In this document: positions 32,743-44,565 of the stretch, one piece after another
Numbering within the stretch: position 1 is the stretch's first letter
How the letters are laid out: every line of letters starts with the position of its first letter
Source of the DNA: Pisolithus tinctorius
Taxonomy: Eukaryota > Basidiomycota > Agaricomycetes > Boletales > Pisolithaceae
Assembly: GCA_024663395.1 (NCBI GenBank)
Contig: JANFAH010000002.1
Span: 4,402,001 to 4,466,000, forward strand
Reading direction: 5' to 3'
Length of the DNA: 64,000 bases
Position numbers and translations under genes: made by a program
Notes under the pieces: model-generated
What the model was told of the DNA's origin: nothing
The model's input: the letters and a program-made list of their open reading frames with translations, nothing else
Database searches by the model: none

Positions 32743-33617
32743 GTCCTGAGCATTTCTTAGGCTGTTGTTTAGCCTGTAGTTTTCGTCATGCTGTAGGAAT
32801 AGGTAAAATGATAAACCTAGAAATAGTAATAGTCAGTAATGGGTGAGTTTAGTGCTCGACCCAAAAGGGAGGTCCTGTTTCGAGAAAAGAAGAAGTAGTA
32901 AAATGTAAAAATGCGAACTGAAAACAAATACTTAGCTCTGCCTGACCAATATCTCTTGCCAGTCCTCCTGGCACTTTGGGTACTCCCAAAGTAATAAATC
33001 TAACTTCTAAAACTCGCTGAAATGCGAGACAAAATCACCCTACTACTGAGGGCCTGCGACATGGATTGGTTGTTATGGTAAACTGAACTCGCGCAAACAC
33101 AGCACATGCGCTTAGTCAGCGATGTGGCTGCTTGCCACTAAGTCCAGTGGTACAATGCAAAAACAAAAGAAGGAAATAAAACAAAGAAAACTCTCCACCC
33201 CTGAACTCATGACCCAGACTGCTTCTCCTAGGGAACTCAAACTCGTTCCCTACAGCGCAGGGTGTCTAGGGCGTTTTGGAGGTCAGTTATCTGGTCCTGG
33301 ATGCCTTCCATAGCAATCTGGACGTTTCAAGTTTTGACAGGGACAGAGGTTATAGTGGGGTTGCTGGGGTTCAGCAGGGAGCGAGCAGAGGAAGATGGAC
33401 TAGATGGAGAAGGGGTAGGAGGGAGACAGTGGGAGAGGGTAGAGGCTGTGGTTGAAAAGTGGAGTGAGTGAGCGATGCTCAGGGATGTATGGGATGTAGA
33501 GGTTTGGATCAGGTTCTGAGGCTGGGGGACTTGGTGAGTACACCCATGAGCTTTGTGAAGGAAACAAGGAATTGTGATGAGCAGTGCAAGGGTACAACGA
33601 GTAGAAGCTAGTTCAAG
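32743..33617 (-). pseudogene. Gypsy-1 leader and broken Gag N-terminus
   Basis: Between the 5' LTR and the main Gag frame. Short Ser/Pro-rich frames (for example LPPTPSPSSPSSSARSLLNP) are interrupted by several stops and frame changes. Read as the degraded N-terminal region of Gag plus leader. Confidence 0.5.
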
Positions 33618-33987
33618 TGTGATGAGACCTAACAACAGGGTTTGTTGTAGGCTTGCACCAAGAATCAAAAGAAGAAAAGAGAAGAGAAAGGGAGGAAACG
33701 TCTTAGAAGCAGGTGACTTTAGGACCTGTAGACCCAAATGAACTAGCTTGGAGCTAGTTGGGTGATTGAGCAACAGTATTTATACTAAGATACATGAGGT
33801 AACAGTGAGGCATACATGAGGTCTGTGACATCATAGTGGAGTGGAACATACTAGAAGGAGAGCACACAGTAAAGGTGAGGTGAGGTCTAGGCCAGAGTCT
33901 GGACTGAGTCCAGGAGATAAGATAAGACCAAAAGATTAGATAAGATGAAAGAGAAGGGAAGAAAAGAAAAGAGTACATATTGTAACA
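33618..33987 (-). mobile_element. Gypsy-1 5' LTR
   Basis: 370 bases; sense TGTTACAATATG...GTCTCATCACA. Same LTR as 17148-17539, with a short deletion. The flank is GAAAC (33988-33992), the reverse complement of GTTTC at 17540-17544, so both ends of one insertion are accounted for. Confidence 0.93.
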
Positions 33988-34237
33988 GAAACAAGTAAGT
34001 AATAAATACAGAACATGAGGCATGTCCATCAGAGATGGGTGGCAAGATGAGTCAGAGTGACATGGGCATATGCAGCATCAGCAGGTATTGGAAATGCCTC
34101 CACCACCAGTGATCTGAAGGCTCTAGGTGCCAGCAGACCAAGGATGACCAAGGCGAGGACAAATGACATGACAAGGCATGTGACACACATGACTGTGTTT
34201 GGACGAAAAAGGAAGTGGCCACTGAATGGGCGTAACA
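33988..34237 (-). mobile_element. Gypsy-2 3' LTR, proximal part
   Basis: Sense TGTTACGCCCATTCAG..., matching the start of the Gypsy-2 5' LTR (44418 leftwards). It is preceded in sense by a polypurine tract (about 34238-34255, TTAGGGGGGGGGAGGTGG). It breaks off at the GTTTC target, where Gypsy-1 inserted; the rest is 17540-17970. Confidence 0.92.
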
Positions 34238-34260
34238 CCACCTCCCCCCCCCTAAGGTCC

Positions 34261-35637
34261 TCAGACCCTTGATGATGAGGCCTTTGCATTGGATGACCTG
34301 GTGGAGAGAGGGTGACGAGTGGTATAGACACAGGAGCAGGTGTGTGTGGCGATGGGCGATGAAGACAGTGCAGGCATTGGCATGGGTGGTTCCTTGAGGG
34401 CTGGGGTAAACCTGGAGCCCTTCCCACTATGGCATGACCAGTGTCTGAGGTACTGACACTGAAAACAAGCGTGCTCGTAGAAGGGGTGTCCCTCAGGAAC
34501 CTTAGCCTGTCCTCCAAGATAGTATTGAAGTTGATCAAGAGGGATGGGGATGAAGGGAGCAGCAGGGAGAGGGTCAGTGGCATGGATGGTGTTATGATAG
34601 TGTTTGTGGATTCTGGCCCATGATGCATCCTGCAGTAAGACCTCCCAAGCAGAGTTGTGAGTCCCTGTACCTAGACAAGCACCAACCTCTTTAAACAGAC
34701 TGCCTTGGTCGATGCATCCCAACTCCATCACCTTCCAGAACTCCTCTTCCTGCTTCCATTCCTTTTGTTCTGCAGTAATGGGCAGTTCTTCAGATCTCAG
34801 TTGAATCTGATTGAGAATCTGGGAGGCAGGGGGAACAAGGAATTCTCCAAGTTGCTGATCAAGAAGGTGGTGATAAGCCCCTCTGGTGACTGCTTCTAAT
34901 ACCTCTGAGTAGCCTCATTGTAACATGTTCACCATGATTACTTCCAACAGGGGTGCAGTCCTGCAAAGCTTCTGGGTGCATATTTTGCTGATGCAGCATC
35001 CAATTATGTCTGATGCTCTGTAGATCTCAGACAGCAACCCAAAATACTTAACTTGTTCTGGTGAGCACCCATCAATGTTGTCCCCATCATGGAAGATGTC
35101 AAGTGCCCTAACAATGTCCAGGTAGTCACTTGCTGCAATTGGTAGTCATGGCTCATCATCCCTGGCAGAGGCGACTGTTGTGAGGAGGTCAAGGGCAGTG
35201 CAGCCTCCCCCTTCAGAGTAGGTAGTGAAGGCGGTGTGTACATGGGTAGGTTTGGGAGCATGGGCACCATCCTTCATGGTTCCTCTCTGATCAGCATCAT
35301 TGTCAGTTGTCTCCTTACCCTTACCCTTTCCCTGCTGGTTACTGACACCTCTGATGGCATCTCTGGCCTTTGGGGCTGGTACTTGGCAGACACTGAAGCC
35401 CTGGTGTGGACATGGCCAGAGAGGTCTGGCAAGAGGGGGAGACAACAACTGACACTGCGAGACAGGGGACATGGAGAACGAGTCAGGAATGTGGGTGGCA
35501 GTGGTCGGCGGAGAGGTTGGGGCATAGATGTTGATTGGGGGGAGATGAAGCTCAAGGAAGTTGGTGGCGGGGTCATAAAGGGATTCTGCGAGGTCAGGGT
35601 AGTCATTCTCGGTGTTAACTGAGCAAGGAGAATCCAT
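34261..35637 (-). pseudogene. Gypsy-2 third ORF with Cys/His knuckle
   Basis: Open parts are 35637-35146 (163 codons, MDSPCSVNTENDYPDLAESL..., Pro/Ser-rich with a KGKGKETTDND stretch) and 34731-34261 (156 codons, containing LDQLQYYLGGQAKVPEGHPFYEH and CFQCQYLRHWSCHSGKG). The two are separated by frame changes and stops. It sits between the chromodomain end and the polypurine tract, as in Gypsy-3. The Cys/His block looks like a decayed nucleic-acid-binding knuckle. It does not resemble an envelope protein: no signal peptide or membrane anchor is visible. Function unknown. Confidence 0.6.
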
Positions 35638-35649
35638 CTATCTGAGGTG

Positions 35650-37467
35650 TCAAGCGAGTTTGTACTGGTTGAGGGCCTCAGAAGCATGGTCTTTTATATG
35701 TTCCTTGGGTTCCCAAGTATTTGACAAATGGGGGAACCCTTTCCACTTGACCAGATACTTGTGCTGTCCCCTGTGACCATCAGTTTTATGATTAATGACT
35801 GACTTGACTTCCCATTCAATTTCATCATCCACCAACTTGGGCAGTGGTGCTGTGGGCACAGCACCATATACCTCATTTTCAACATATGGGAAGATGCGAG
35901 ATGTGTGGAACACAGGATGGACCTTCCAAGTCAATGGGAGCTCCAATCAGAATGCGACCAGAGACACCACCTGAGTCACCTTGAATGGTCCAAGTTGTTG
36001 GGGTGCAATCTTGTTGCACTGGTTTTTGATCCTAAGATGTCTGACATCAAGGAGCACCTGATCTCCAACCTTGGGCAGTGTATAGGATCCTTTGCTTTGT
36101 GACTGCATGAGGTCCTGTGCTTTTTGGTGGGCAAGAACAGCGATATCTCAGCTGGAGGCAAGTCGTTCCAGTTGCTCGTCCATGGATGGAACTGATGTGA
36201 GTCATTTCTCAGGATAGGGGGAAGGGTCATATCTGAGGATCAGGGAAAATGGAGTCATTTTGTGCACAGAGTGGATGCGCAAGTTATGGGTGAATTCAGC
36301 GGAGGGTAACTTTGAAGCCCAGGAGTTAGGGAATTCTGAGCAGTACAGGCAAAGGTATCCTTCCACTTCCTGGTTGATGTGTTTGCTCTCTCTGTTAGTT
36401 TGAGGGTGATACCCAATACTCAGCTTGGTTTTGACCCCTATCACTTTGTAAAGTTCCTTTGTAAACAATGACACAAACTGCAGGCCTTGGTCCAAGATTA
36501 CGGAATCTGGTACTCCAAAATGGGAATAAATAAATTGATGGAACAGTCGGGCTATGCCGACTGAGTCAACAGTTTTATGACACAGAACAAACAGGGTGGC
36601 TTTAGTGAGCCCCTGATTGACAACTGTGAGAATAGTGTCATATTTTTGTTCTCCTGACATGGGGAGATCCATGATGAGATCCATAGACACTTGCTGGAAT
36701 GGGAACGGGGTCTTTGGAGTGGTGTGGGGAATGACTGGTGGAGTAGGCAGGTGTGTAACCACTTTGGTGGTCTGGCACAAGGGGCACCCAGTGACATAGG
36801 CTTTGATGTCTTTTCCCATACCTTCCCACCATACCTCTTTGTGCATTTTGGTGAACATGGCCTTTTGCCCAGGGTGTCCAGTGGATTTGTGGTCGTGGTA
36901 GGACTGCATACAGTGTCGACAATCTTCTGGGGGAATGTAGAGGCGAGTGGTTCCATCCTCTGCTACTGTCACATTGTCGCTCAGTTCCAGGCCTGTCAAA
37001 TCCTTTGATGTATTGTTCTTGACATGTTCGTACAGGTCTGTGGAAATAGCATAGACTCCTCTGGCTCCTTTAACTGGTTCCCTTGGTGGGTGAGCACTCG
37101 AGACTGAACTCCCCTTTGGCTTTTCCTCAAGTGGGTGGGAGTAAGGCTTGGGTTGAGAGCGAGCAAGGCGAGTGGGAAGACGCCCTACATGAGCAAGTCT
37201 ATTTATTTTCAGTTGTTTTTGGATTTTAGTAAGGGAAAATAGTGGAGAAACGAGGCAGATTTGAGGTTTTGAAGGGTCCACCCCCTCTGAAAGCCAAAGG
37301 TTTTCTGGCAAAACCATGGCCATGGGGGCAGGCTCCTCCAAGGTGTTTTTATGGGAAAGAGTATCAGCAGGGACCTGCAGCTGGCCAGCCTGCCATGAGA
37401 ACCTGATAGGGTACAACTGGATTGTGGCAGCCCAGTGTGCCTGCCTGGGGGTGAGCTGTTGTGGTTC
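35650..37467 (-). pseudogene. Gypsy-2 RNase H end, integrase and chromodomain
   Basis: From 37467: EPQQLTPRQAHWA...QLQVPADTLSHK (RNase H end). Then the HHCC finger (HDHKSTGHPGQ, CPLCQTTKV) and the integrase core: VSMDLIMDLP, PDSVILDQGLQFVS, YHPQTNRESKHINQEVEGYL. After further sequence comes VHPVFHTSRIFPYV and a chromodomain, EIEWEVKSVINHK...HKYLVKWKGFPHLSNTWEPKEH, ending near 35650. The frame is open for 404 codons (37416-36202) and then broken. NCG-LTR copy e sits at the left border of the sense frame (37468-37471 is the CCGG TSD). Confidence 0.9.
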
Positions 37468-37795
37468 CCGGTGTCACACACCAAAGGTGTTGTGGACATG
37501 GTTACAGCTGACTCTGCCTAACTCGTTGACGAGTTGCGCACAATGCCCAAGCATGCAGATGAAGACTAAAGGCCTCATGCGTAGAAAGACTGTTGGACGT
37601 TAACAGTCATCCTTCGCACAAGAATGAGTTGTCAGTGCTAAAGAGAAAAGAGGAAGTGAGTTAAGCGTGCATTAAGGTTTTTAGCGCCTGTGTACGGCAT
37701 TCCGGTTTCCATCATATCTCTGCCGTTTCCAAAGATATCGACTCCGTTCCCATGCTCGCTTAAAGTGCTCAGCCCCACGATTCTTCCTTCCAAAT

Positions 37796-38353
37796 TTGGA
37801 GAGGATCCTCGCACCCTGCGTGTTTCTACAGCACTCCATCCATCAGACGCTCATTTCACAAAGTCCATCAATCATGGCCACCTCTTCGTCAATCATCTCG
37901 CTTGTCTCATTTGCCAGAGACAGTGGCTACGTATATCTGCCAGGCGTTCCCACCAGCTTCCGTCCTGAAGCCCCCTGGTTCATCCCGTCATTGTCAGCCC
38001 CATCTCATCCCATGCAGCTTGGTCAGCGTGTTCTCCTTGTCAGTATGACTTCCAGAAGGACGTTCTTTGGTCGCCTCAGGTCTGTCACTCGGTTAGAAAG
38101 GTCTTATGTGGTCATTTCAGTCCCCCTGGTTGATGAAGCATATGGATCATTCCTCCCTGCTCCCTGCACTGTCTTTATTCCAGTCTCGTCCATCATTCTT
38201 CCTGCATTGCGACAGCTGCAGTATAATCTACTGTTCTCCAGCCTCCCTGATCGCATTCATGACGAGTATGACATGCATCTTGCCTTCTTACTGCAAGATC
38301 CAGCAGAAGACGTCCCCCCTTCTCCTCCTCCTCCGTCAGAGCCCCGTTCATGA
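37796..38353 (+). CDS. NCG-LTR internal ORF, copy e (unknown function)
   Basis: 185 codons, open to the end, with the family blocks SFARDSGYVYLPGVPTSF, VSMTSRRTFFGRLRSVTRLERSYVV and DRIHDEYDMHLAFLLQD. The upstream block MYGIPVSIISLPFP is in the overlapping frame (37690-37968). Copies e and f have the same open length. I see no domain or targeting signal. It lies upstream of the TATA box, so it would need another promoter if it is transcribed in this sense. Confidence 0.4.
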   Translation: MERILAPCVFLQHSIHQTLISQSPSIMATSSSIISLVSFARDSGYVYLPGVPTSFRPEAPWFIPSLSAPSHPMQLGQRVLLVSMTSRRTFFGRLRSVTRLERSYVVISVPLVDEAYGSFLPAPCTVFIPVSSIILPALRQLQYNLLFSSLPDRIHDEYDMHLAFLLQDPAEDVPPSPPPPSEPRS

Positions 38354-38790
38354 GGTTTTTGTTAACTTCGCTGAGAGGATGGAAGGGTGGGAGATGCGAT
38401 CGCTTATGCTCTCATTGCCCCACAGACCCCCAATGCCCTAGCCCCCTTTGACACCTGACTCATGCCCTTCAATTCTGGAATTAATACTTCCTTGTCTGGA
38501 AACACTGTCCATCTGTCATGCCGTCTTTGGATCTAGAGATGTCTCCGCCGAGATCTAACTTGCATCGCCACCCCCTAATGTGATATCAGTGCACTTACTC
38601 AGTTTCTGATTCTGTTTGACTCATTTTGTGATATTTTGACTATCCTTGACTTGTTCATTGCCAATACTTACCAATCTTCTTTGCTTGCTTACTTTTCATT
38701 TCTCACTTACTCATCATGATTACCCAGTCCTTACTCATTACTTACCAAGTGTTTGTGCCTTGTTTGTCACAAGCTGTGCTCCCCCCTCAG

Positions 38791-38798
38791 TATATAAA
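38791..38798 (+). promoter_or_regulatory. TATA box of NCG-LTR copy e
   Basis: tatataaa followed by cccccatgtacttagcta, a block conserved in copies a, b, d, e and f and, as tgtatataaatcactgtacttag, in c, g and h. It places a pol II start about 1.35 kb into the element and leaves about 500 bases of R-U5-like sequence downstream. This is one reason to read the element as an LTR. Confidence 0.7.
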
Positions 38799-39334
38799 CC
38801 CCCATGTACTTAGCTACCCAGAATCAATCAAGAAGCAATTCAGAAGCAGTCCAGCAATCGGTTCAGTGCCCATCTCGTCGTTGACAGTTGAGGCTCCATG
38901 AAGGGGTCTATCTGTCATCATTCATATACTTGGTAGTTGAGGCTCATTTGGAAGAGTCTATCTACCACCATTCATTATCTGAAGCTCCATCCACACTTAG
39001 TCAGCAAGTCTTGCTTAGTCATCCCCCCACTCCTGCATAACTCGTCATTGACTTGTGCAAGGAGCACGTTTCCTTGAAGTCCATTACTTGAAGTACCTTT
39101 CGGCTGAACACCTTCACTCTGTTCAGCATACCCCATCCAGTCATCACTTACTTATCTACTCCTGCGTAACTCGACGACGACTTGTGCCAGGAGCACTCTA
39201 CTTGAAGTCCCTCCCCCCCCACATTTAGGTTTCTGCCCTCCAGGTTCCGCAGAGGCACACCACCACTCGCACTACATTTGTCTTTTGTGTTGGTTTTGGT
39301 TGGTTTTCACCACCTTTCCACACTTTGACTCACA

Positions 39335-40990
39335 CCGGTAGTACTCCAGGTTTTTGTGATTGGTAAAAATGACTGTAGGTTCGACTGGTGAGAGAAGGTA
39401 GGGATGGAAGGCCTTTAGAGCTCATATGACTGTGAGCATTTCCAGGTCATAGACTTGGTAGCACTGTTCCATGCTGATGAGGGACTGGGATAGGTAGGAG
39501 CATGGGTGCCACTCCCCATCAGATCCTTTCTGGGCAAGGACTGCTCCAGTTCTGAGTTTGGAAGTGTCAGTGAAAAGCACGAAAGGCTTGGAGAAATCAG
39601 GGATAGTGAGGACCGGAGACAAACATAACAAAGCTTTCAGCCTTTCAAAAGCTGCCACTCTTTCCAGTGTCCAATGGTAGGACACCCTCTTCTTTGTCAG
39701 GTTGTGAAGAGGGCATGCAATGCTTGAGAAGGAGGGGATGAACTTTCGGTAGAAGTTGCAAAATCCGAGGAACCGATGGAGCCCTGTTAAATTGTCAGGG
39801 GCCTCCCACATCGAAATAGCATTGGTTTTGGTTGGCAAAGTTTCTATTCACCCTTTCCCAATGATCATTCTGAGGAATTCCACTTCTTTGGCCTCGAAAC
39901 AGCACTTGCTTATCTTGAGGCAGAGTTCTTCTATTGTTTTGGCATGAATGACGACATCATCCATGTAACTGACTTGTTTTCCACATTGAGATTCGAAGGT
40001 CTTATCCATATACCTTTGGAAAGAAGGGGGTGAGTTGCACTGTCCAAAGAACATTACCATGGGTTCAAAGAGCCCTCTGGGTGTAATGAACGCTCCTTTC
40101 CACTCATCTCCTTCTTTAACATGGAGGTTAGTAAAACCCCATTGAATGTCAAACTTAGCATAATACTTGGATTCGACCAACTCGTCAAACAAGGCTTGCA
40201 CATTTGGCAATGGGTGTGCATCTTGGATAGTAAAGGAATTAAGATAGTGGTAGTCTTGAATCAGCCACTTCTTTCCATCCTTCTTCGTGACAAAGAACAC
40301 TGGTGCCACTTGTGGTGACATAGAGGGGTGAATCTTTTTGCATTTGAGATTTTCATCGAGGAATTCATCTAGAACCTTTAATTCATCAGGAGACATGGGG
40401 TATACTGCTGCCTTTTTAGGCTTAAATTCATCATGAAATCTTATTTTGTGATCCAGACTGGGGCGGTGTCTTGGTAGTGGTATGTTGTCTTTGGCAAACA
40501 CCTTTGCAAACCCCCTGTAGCGATCCAGGAGGTGAACTTCTCCTTTGCCTGAGGCCAAGGTGGCCTCTAGTTCTGTAGACAAAGTTGTTTTGTTAATGGA
40601 CACCTCCGGCACTATGGATGAAGGCTCCATGACAGAGACTTCCTGGACTTTAGGTTTTTCCAGGTATTCAAACCTGTCATCCCAACATGTGATCTTACTG
40701 GTTTCCCAGTTCATGTGGGGTTTGAACTCCTTCAGGAATGGCATCCCAAGAAGCACATGTTCCTTCCCTACGAGGGGGCTGATATAGCACTTGATGCGGA
40801 TAACTTGCTCCTTGATTTCCATTTTTAGGGTACACTTTCGTGTTACCCATTCTTCGTCCTTCCTGGTGAACGACATAGTCTTGAACTTCTTCTCAATGCA
40901 ATAAGTTGGGATCCATAGTTTGCTGACTATTCATTCAGAGATTAATGATACCTTGGTGCCTGAGTTGATACAGGCCCAGATTCCTGCCTT
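39335..40990 (-). pseudogene. Gypsy-2 protease, reverse transcriptase, RNase H start
   Basis: From about 40990: the protease motif reads INSGTKVSLI, with Asn (AAC) in place of the catalytic Asp of the usual DSG. RT (342 open codons, 40876-39848): HIRFHDEFKPKKAAVYPMS, SPQVAPVFFVTKKDGKKW, LIQDYHYLNSFTIQDAHPLP, AKFDIQWGFTNLHVKEGDEWKGAF and the polymerase box SYMDDVVIH. After a stop the frame runs from 39838: FLGFCNFYRKFIPSFS, FVLFTDTSKLRTGAVLAQKG and TVIFTNHKNLEYYR to copy e. The protease change alone would block Gag-Pol processing. Confidence 0.9.
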
Positions 40991-41118
40991 GAAGTCAGGT
41001 AAGACCATGAGTCCCAATGGAGAACAGATTCGCATATTGGATTCATCATCTATAGAAGTACATTTAGCCAACAACACAGAGACTGGACTGACTGATGCAG
41101 GAGTTTCAGCAGTCCTCT

Positions 41119-42510
41119 TTAAAAACCCAGCAACTTCTTTTCCTCATCATTTGCTTCCCTATTTCCCACATAGGCAGTCCTAGTACCATCTTCAGAGACA
41201 ATGATCCAGACATTTGAAAGTTGCTTAGTCTTGCAGTCACTCTTGTAGTGACCCTTCTTGTTGCAGTTGAAACACATGTCATCTGCAGCGGACTGGTGGA
41301 TGTTCTTCTTACATTTATCGACATCCATAGCATCAGGATCTTGGGTATTACTTCAGAAATGAACGAACTTCCTTTCATACTGAGATTCCTTTCCTTCTAG
41401 TATGTGCTTGGTGGCAATAGCGGTTTGGGCTTCTCCCATGACTCTGATCCATTCTATCACGGTTGAGGGGGTGCGGCCAGAGTTAAGGATCCAATCTCTG
41501 TATTCCTTATTGAGACCTTTTCCAAAGAATATTCTGGCTTCGTGTGACTCTTCCTTCAACTGGGCCTTATTGACCAACCCAGTGAATTCTGCAATATAGG
41601 CTTCAAGTTCATGTTTCCCTTGTTCAATGCTGGAGAGATGAAGTATGGCAAGTGCAGTCTGGTCATCAGACTCGAAGGTTTTGAACATATCGATGTAATA
41701 GATTGTCCCACCGAGTAGCTTATTTTCATTTTGATAGTTTTTGGCAAAAGAGACAGCAGCACCTTTCATCATATATGTCAGTGCGAACAAGATCTTGAGA
41801 GCTTTGGTATTGTAGATGTGTCGGTTAAGGTTGAGATAACCTTCTACTTGAGTGATCCACATTTGGAGCCTGTTATGGCTTCCATCATATTCTCCAGGTC
41901 TTCCTACATTAAACTCCCAGCCTCCATTCAGAGGGTGGACATGGTAATCATCATCATCATCATACTTAGACTTCCCCTTACTGCCACCACCAGCAGATGG
42001 CTCTGGGAGGACTTCCTTTCTGAAGCTACAAGTGTACCAGTTTCTGAGCATGGAATCACTAGGGACTCCACTCGGGAACAGATCACCAGAAGCACTAGTG
42101 CTCATAAGGCATCAGGCTTCTTCGGTTAGGGCAATCCTTTCTTCCTTGATTTGTTGACATAATTCTTCTTCTGAATACATCTTTGGAGGCATTTCTGGGG
42201 GAGACTCCCCATGCCCTTGCATCATTGACATTGCATTAGTTTGATTGGCTTCTTGTTCTTCCTTGAGGACTGATGCAAAAGAAGTCTCAGACTTCTGATC
42301 ATCTTCTTCTCCTGAACTAAGTGCAACTTTGGAATCCCTGTACCAGGATAAAATTGAAAGACAGGGGTTCGAAGTGGTTGCCGATGGTCCTAGTTGACCT
42401 AAGGGGATAGGAGGTAAAGGAGGGTTCCTTCCTAATCCAAGGGGGTTAGCATGAGGTGGAACCAGAGGTTTGTGCTTCAATGGATTAGACACTTTAATGA
42501 ATAGTGACAA
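41119..42510 (-). pseudogene. Gypsy-2 Gag
   Basis: Three consecutive frames separated by single stops: 42510-42112 (N-terminal, Pro-rich then acidic), 42105-41353 (capsid-like: NVGRPGEYDGSHNRLQMWITQVEGYLNL, LTYMMKGAAVSFAKNYQ, HELEAYIAEFTGLVNKAQ) and 41328-41119 (zinc knuckle CFNCNKKGHYKSDC). The two interrupting stops are single-codon events in otherwise continuous sequence. It precedes the protease as expected. Confidence 0.85.
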
Positions 42511-42708
42511 TGAAGACTGAGGGAGGAATTATATCCTGAAGGAAACCTGTCAGTGTGGATATGGATAGGTGGTCGAGTTACTTTTCATGAAGGGAGTAAT
42601 GAGACTAAACTCTAGGGAGGCGATCTATTAAAGCTGAAAAGGCTGCCTGTAGAGTGAAGTAGGTGGTGTAAACTTGAAGAGGGTTTGGTTAAAGTTCAGT
42701 AAACCCAG

Positions 42709-43675
42709 TGCAAGTCAAAGTGAGGTTCAGTGGTGGAAACCAACCAAAACCAACACAAAAGACAAAAAGAGCAAGTGGTGGTGTGCCTATGCAGTACCTA
42801 GATGGTAGAACCTTCAATTTGGGTGGGTTTTTGTGAGCTATAACACTCAAAGATGAGTACTGAGGATTGGGGATGCTCCTGATGAAGAAGGAGCAGGAAT
42901 GCGATAGAATGTGATAGGGTAGACTGCTGTCAGCCTACAGAAGGATGGATGGCAACTTAATTCAATGTCCTAGGCTGCACTGAGCTCAGGAAGGGCTTGG
43001 AGTGAAGTATATTGATGATAGATGATAATAAGTGAAGTAGATGATAGTTAGACCCTTAATAAAGTCTCAACTATCGAAGCTGCTGAATGATTTACTGAGT
43101 GATGATGAAATGTGAGCAAGAGGGGCTCTCTGACATCTTCTTTTTTTTCAGCTATCTAAGTACAGTGATTTATATACAGTACAGGGGCATTGCCTATGGA
43201 AAACAAGGTGCAAACACTTGGTAAGTGATTGGTAACTGATGAGTAAGGAATGTAAGTGATGGGTAATCATCTTGGAAAGCATTGGTAAGCACTGGTAAGG
43301 ATAAGTAAGCCAAAAAGCGAAGAATCAGTAAGCAAAGTCAAAAGATTGGTAAGTATTGGCAATAGGTGAGTCAAGGACAGTCAGAACATCAAAGTATGAG
43401 TCAAGTAATGTCAGGAACTGGGAAAGCGCACTGGAATCGCATTAGGGGGAGGCTGTGCATGTCACATCTCAAAGGGATCGCTTCTAGGCCAAGGTAGGAT
43501 GACAGAGAGGCAGCGCTGATCTGATGCTGATATAGTACATCCAAAAGTGGACAGGGTGAGTCAGATGTCCTGCCGACATTTCTGGCTGTCCTTCTTCACA
43601 TGAGAGCTATGGTCTTCATCTCCATTCATCAGCTGTATCCATGTCCACCTCACCAAACACCTTTGGTGTGTGACA
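42709..43675 (-). mobile_element. NCG-LTR copy h, internally deleted
   Basis: 967 bases with both termini (TGCAAGTCAAAG and GGTGTGTGACA on the plus strand). Compared with copy c it lacks about 850 bases around position 43570, including the whole internal ORF, and keeps the TATA and 3' part. Flanks are CCAG (42705-42708) and CTGG (43676-43679), the two one-step decay products of CCGG. It sits in the leader of Gypsy-2. Confidence 0.88.
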
Positions 43676-43742
43676 CTGGGACAAGTTGGCTTTATGCAAA
43701 GAGGTTGACGAGTCCCAAAAGCTGCATAGAGTTTTTTGATTT

Positions 43743-44418
43743 TGTTATGCCTGAGCCAGTGACTTTGTCAAATGGACTAGGCACAAAGGTGAGGGTGGGA
43801 GTCTACAGGCCGAACTTATTGTAACCCCTATGGCTCAGTGTTACCAACAAGTATTCGGGCAGAGGTTCCTTCTGGTAACAGCGACAGAGTTGACAGATGT
43901 GGAGGAACCAGAATACGAGTTGGAGGAATAAGCTGAGTTGCAAGCTATCGAAAAACTGAGGATACAAAGTATGGTACAGCTGTTTAAATAACTCAGGACA
44001 AGAGTACTGTACAGGTCGCACCAAGGCAATGGCAAGTATCTGCAGCAGTAAACAATGAAATTAGAAAGAGTCATACAGTGTCATATGATGGGAGTTTGAT
44101 GGGGAAGCAAAGGCTATACCAGCTGTGCGATCAATGCACAGTGAGGAGCCTGACACCAGAGCAAGAAGGAAACAAGTAAGTAATAAATATGGAACACAAG
44201 GCATGTCCATCAGAGATGGGCAGTGAGACAAGTCAGAGTGACATGGGCATATGCAGCATCAGCAGGTATTGGAAATACCTCCACCACTGGTGATCCAAAG
44301 GCTCTAGGTGCCAGCAGACTGAGGACGACCAAGGTGAGGACAAATGATGTGATGAGGCACGTGACACACATCACTGTGTTTGGACAAAAAAGGAAGTGGC
44401 CACTGAACAGGCATAACA
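43743..44418 (-). mobile_element. Gypsy-2 5' LTR
   Basis: 676 bases; sense TGTTATGCC...GGCATAACA with matched ends. It has a TATA-like ttatttaaa at about 43985. Flank GGCAA (44419-44423) is TTGCC in sense, identical to the flank at 17971-17975. It contains the unoccupied GTTTC site (44169-44173) that Gypsy-1 used in the other LTR. Confidence 0.93.
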
Positions 44419-44423
44419 GGCAA

Positions 44424-44565
44424 GTGTTTCATAGTCCCTTCATGTAACAGTATTTAGACTGTTGGCTCAAGTCCTGGAAACCCAGACCCAAGCCGCCCAA
44501 TCATACACAGCCTTCCCAGTCAGAACTCCACCCTCAGAGTCCCTAACCTGGACCACTCTTACCAG
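44424..44565 (+). mobile_element. Fragment of a Gypsy-3-like LTR
   Basis: Matches the middle to 3' part of the Gypsy-3 LTR (for example GGCTCAAGTCCTGGAAACCCAG and CCTAACNTGGACCACTCTTAC). It is cut on the left by Gypsy-2 and on the right by NCG-LTR copy g at CCAG, where the Gypsy-3 LTR reads CTGG; both derive from CCGG. Confidence 0.75.

Larger units (their letters stand above)
37472..39334 (+). mobile_element. NCG-LTR copy e, intact 4-bp TSD CCGG
   Basis: 1863 bases, TGTCACACACC...TTTGACTCACA. Both flanks are CCGG (37468-37471 and 39335-39338). Excising the element and one CCGG restores the Gypsy-2 RNase H reading LEYYREPQQL. It keeps more CG dinucleotides than copies a, b, d and f, so it is probably the youngest NCG-LTR here. 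TATA box at 38791-38798. Confidence 0.96.
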
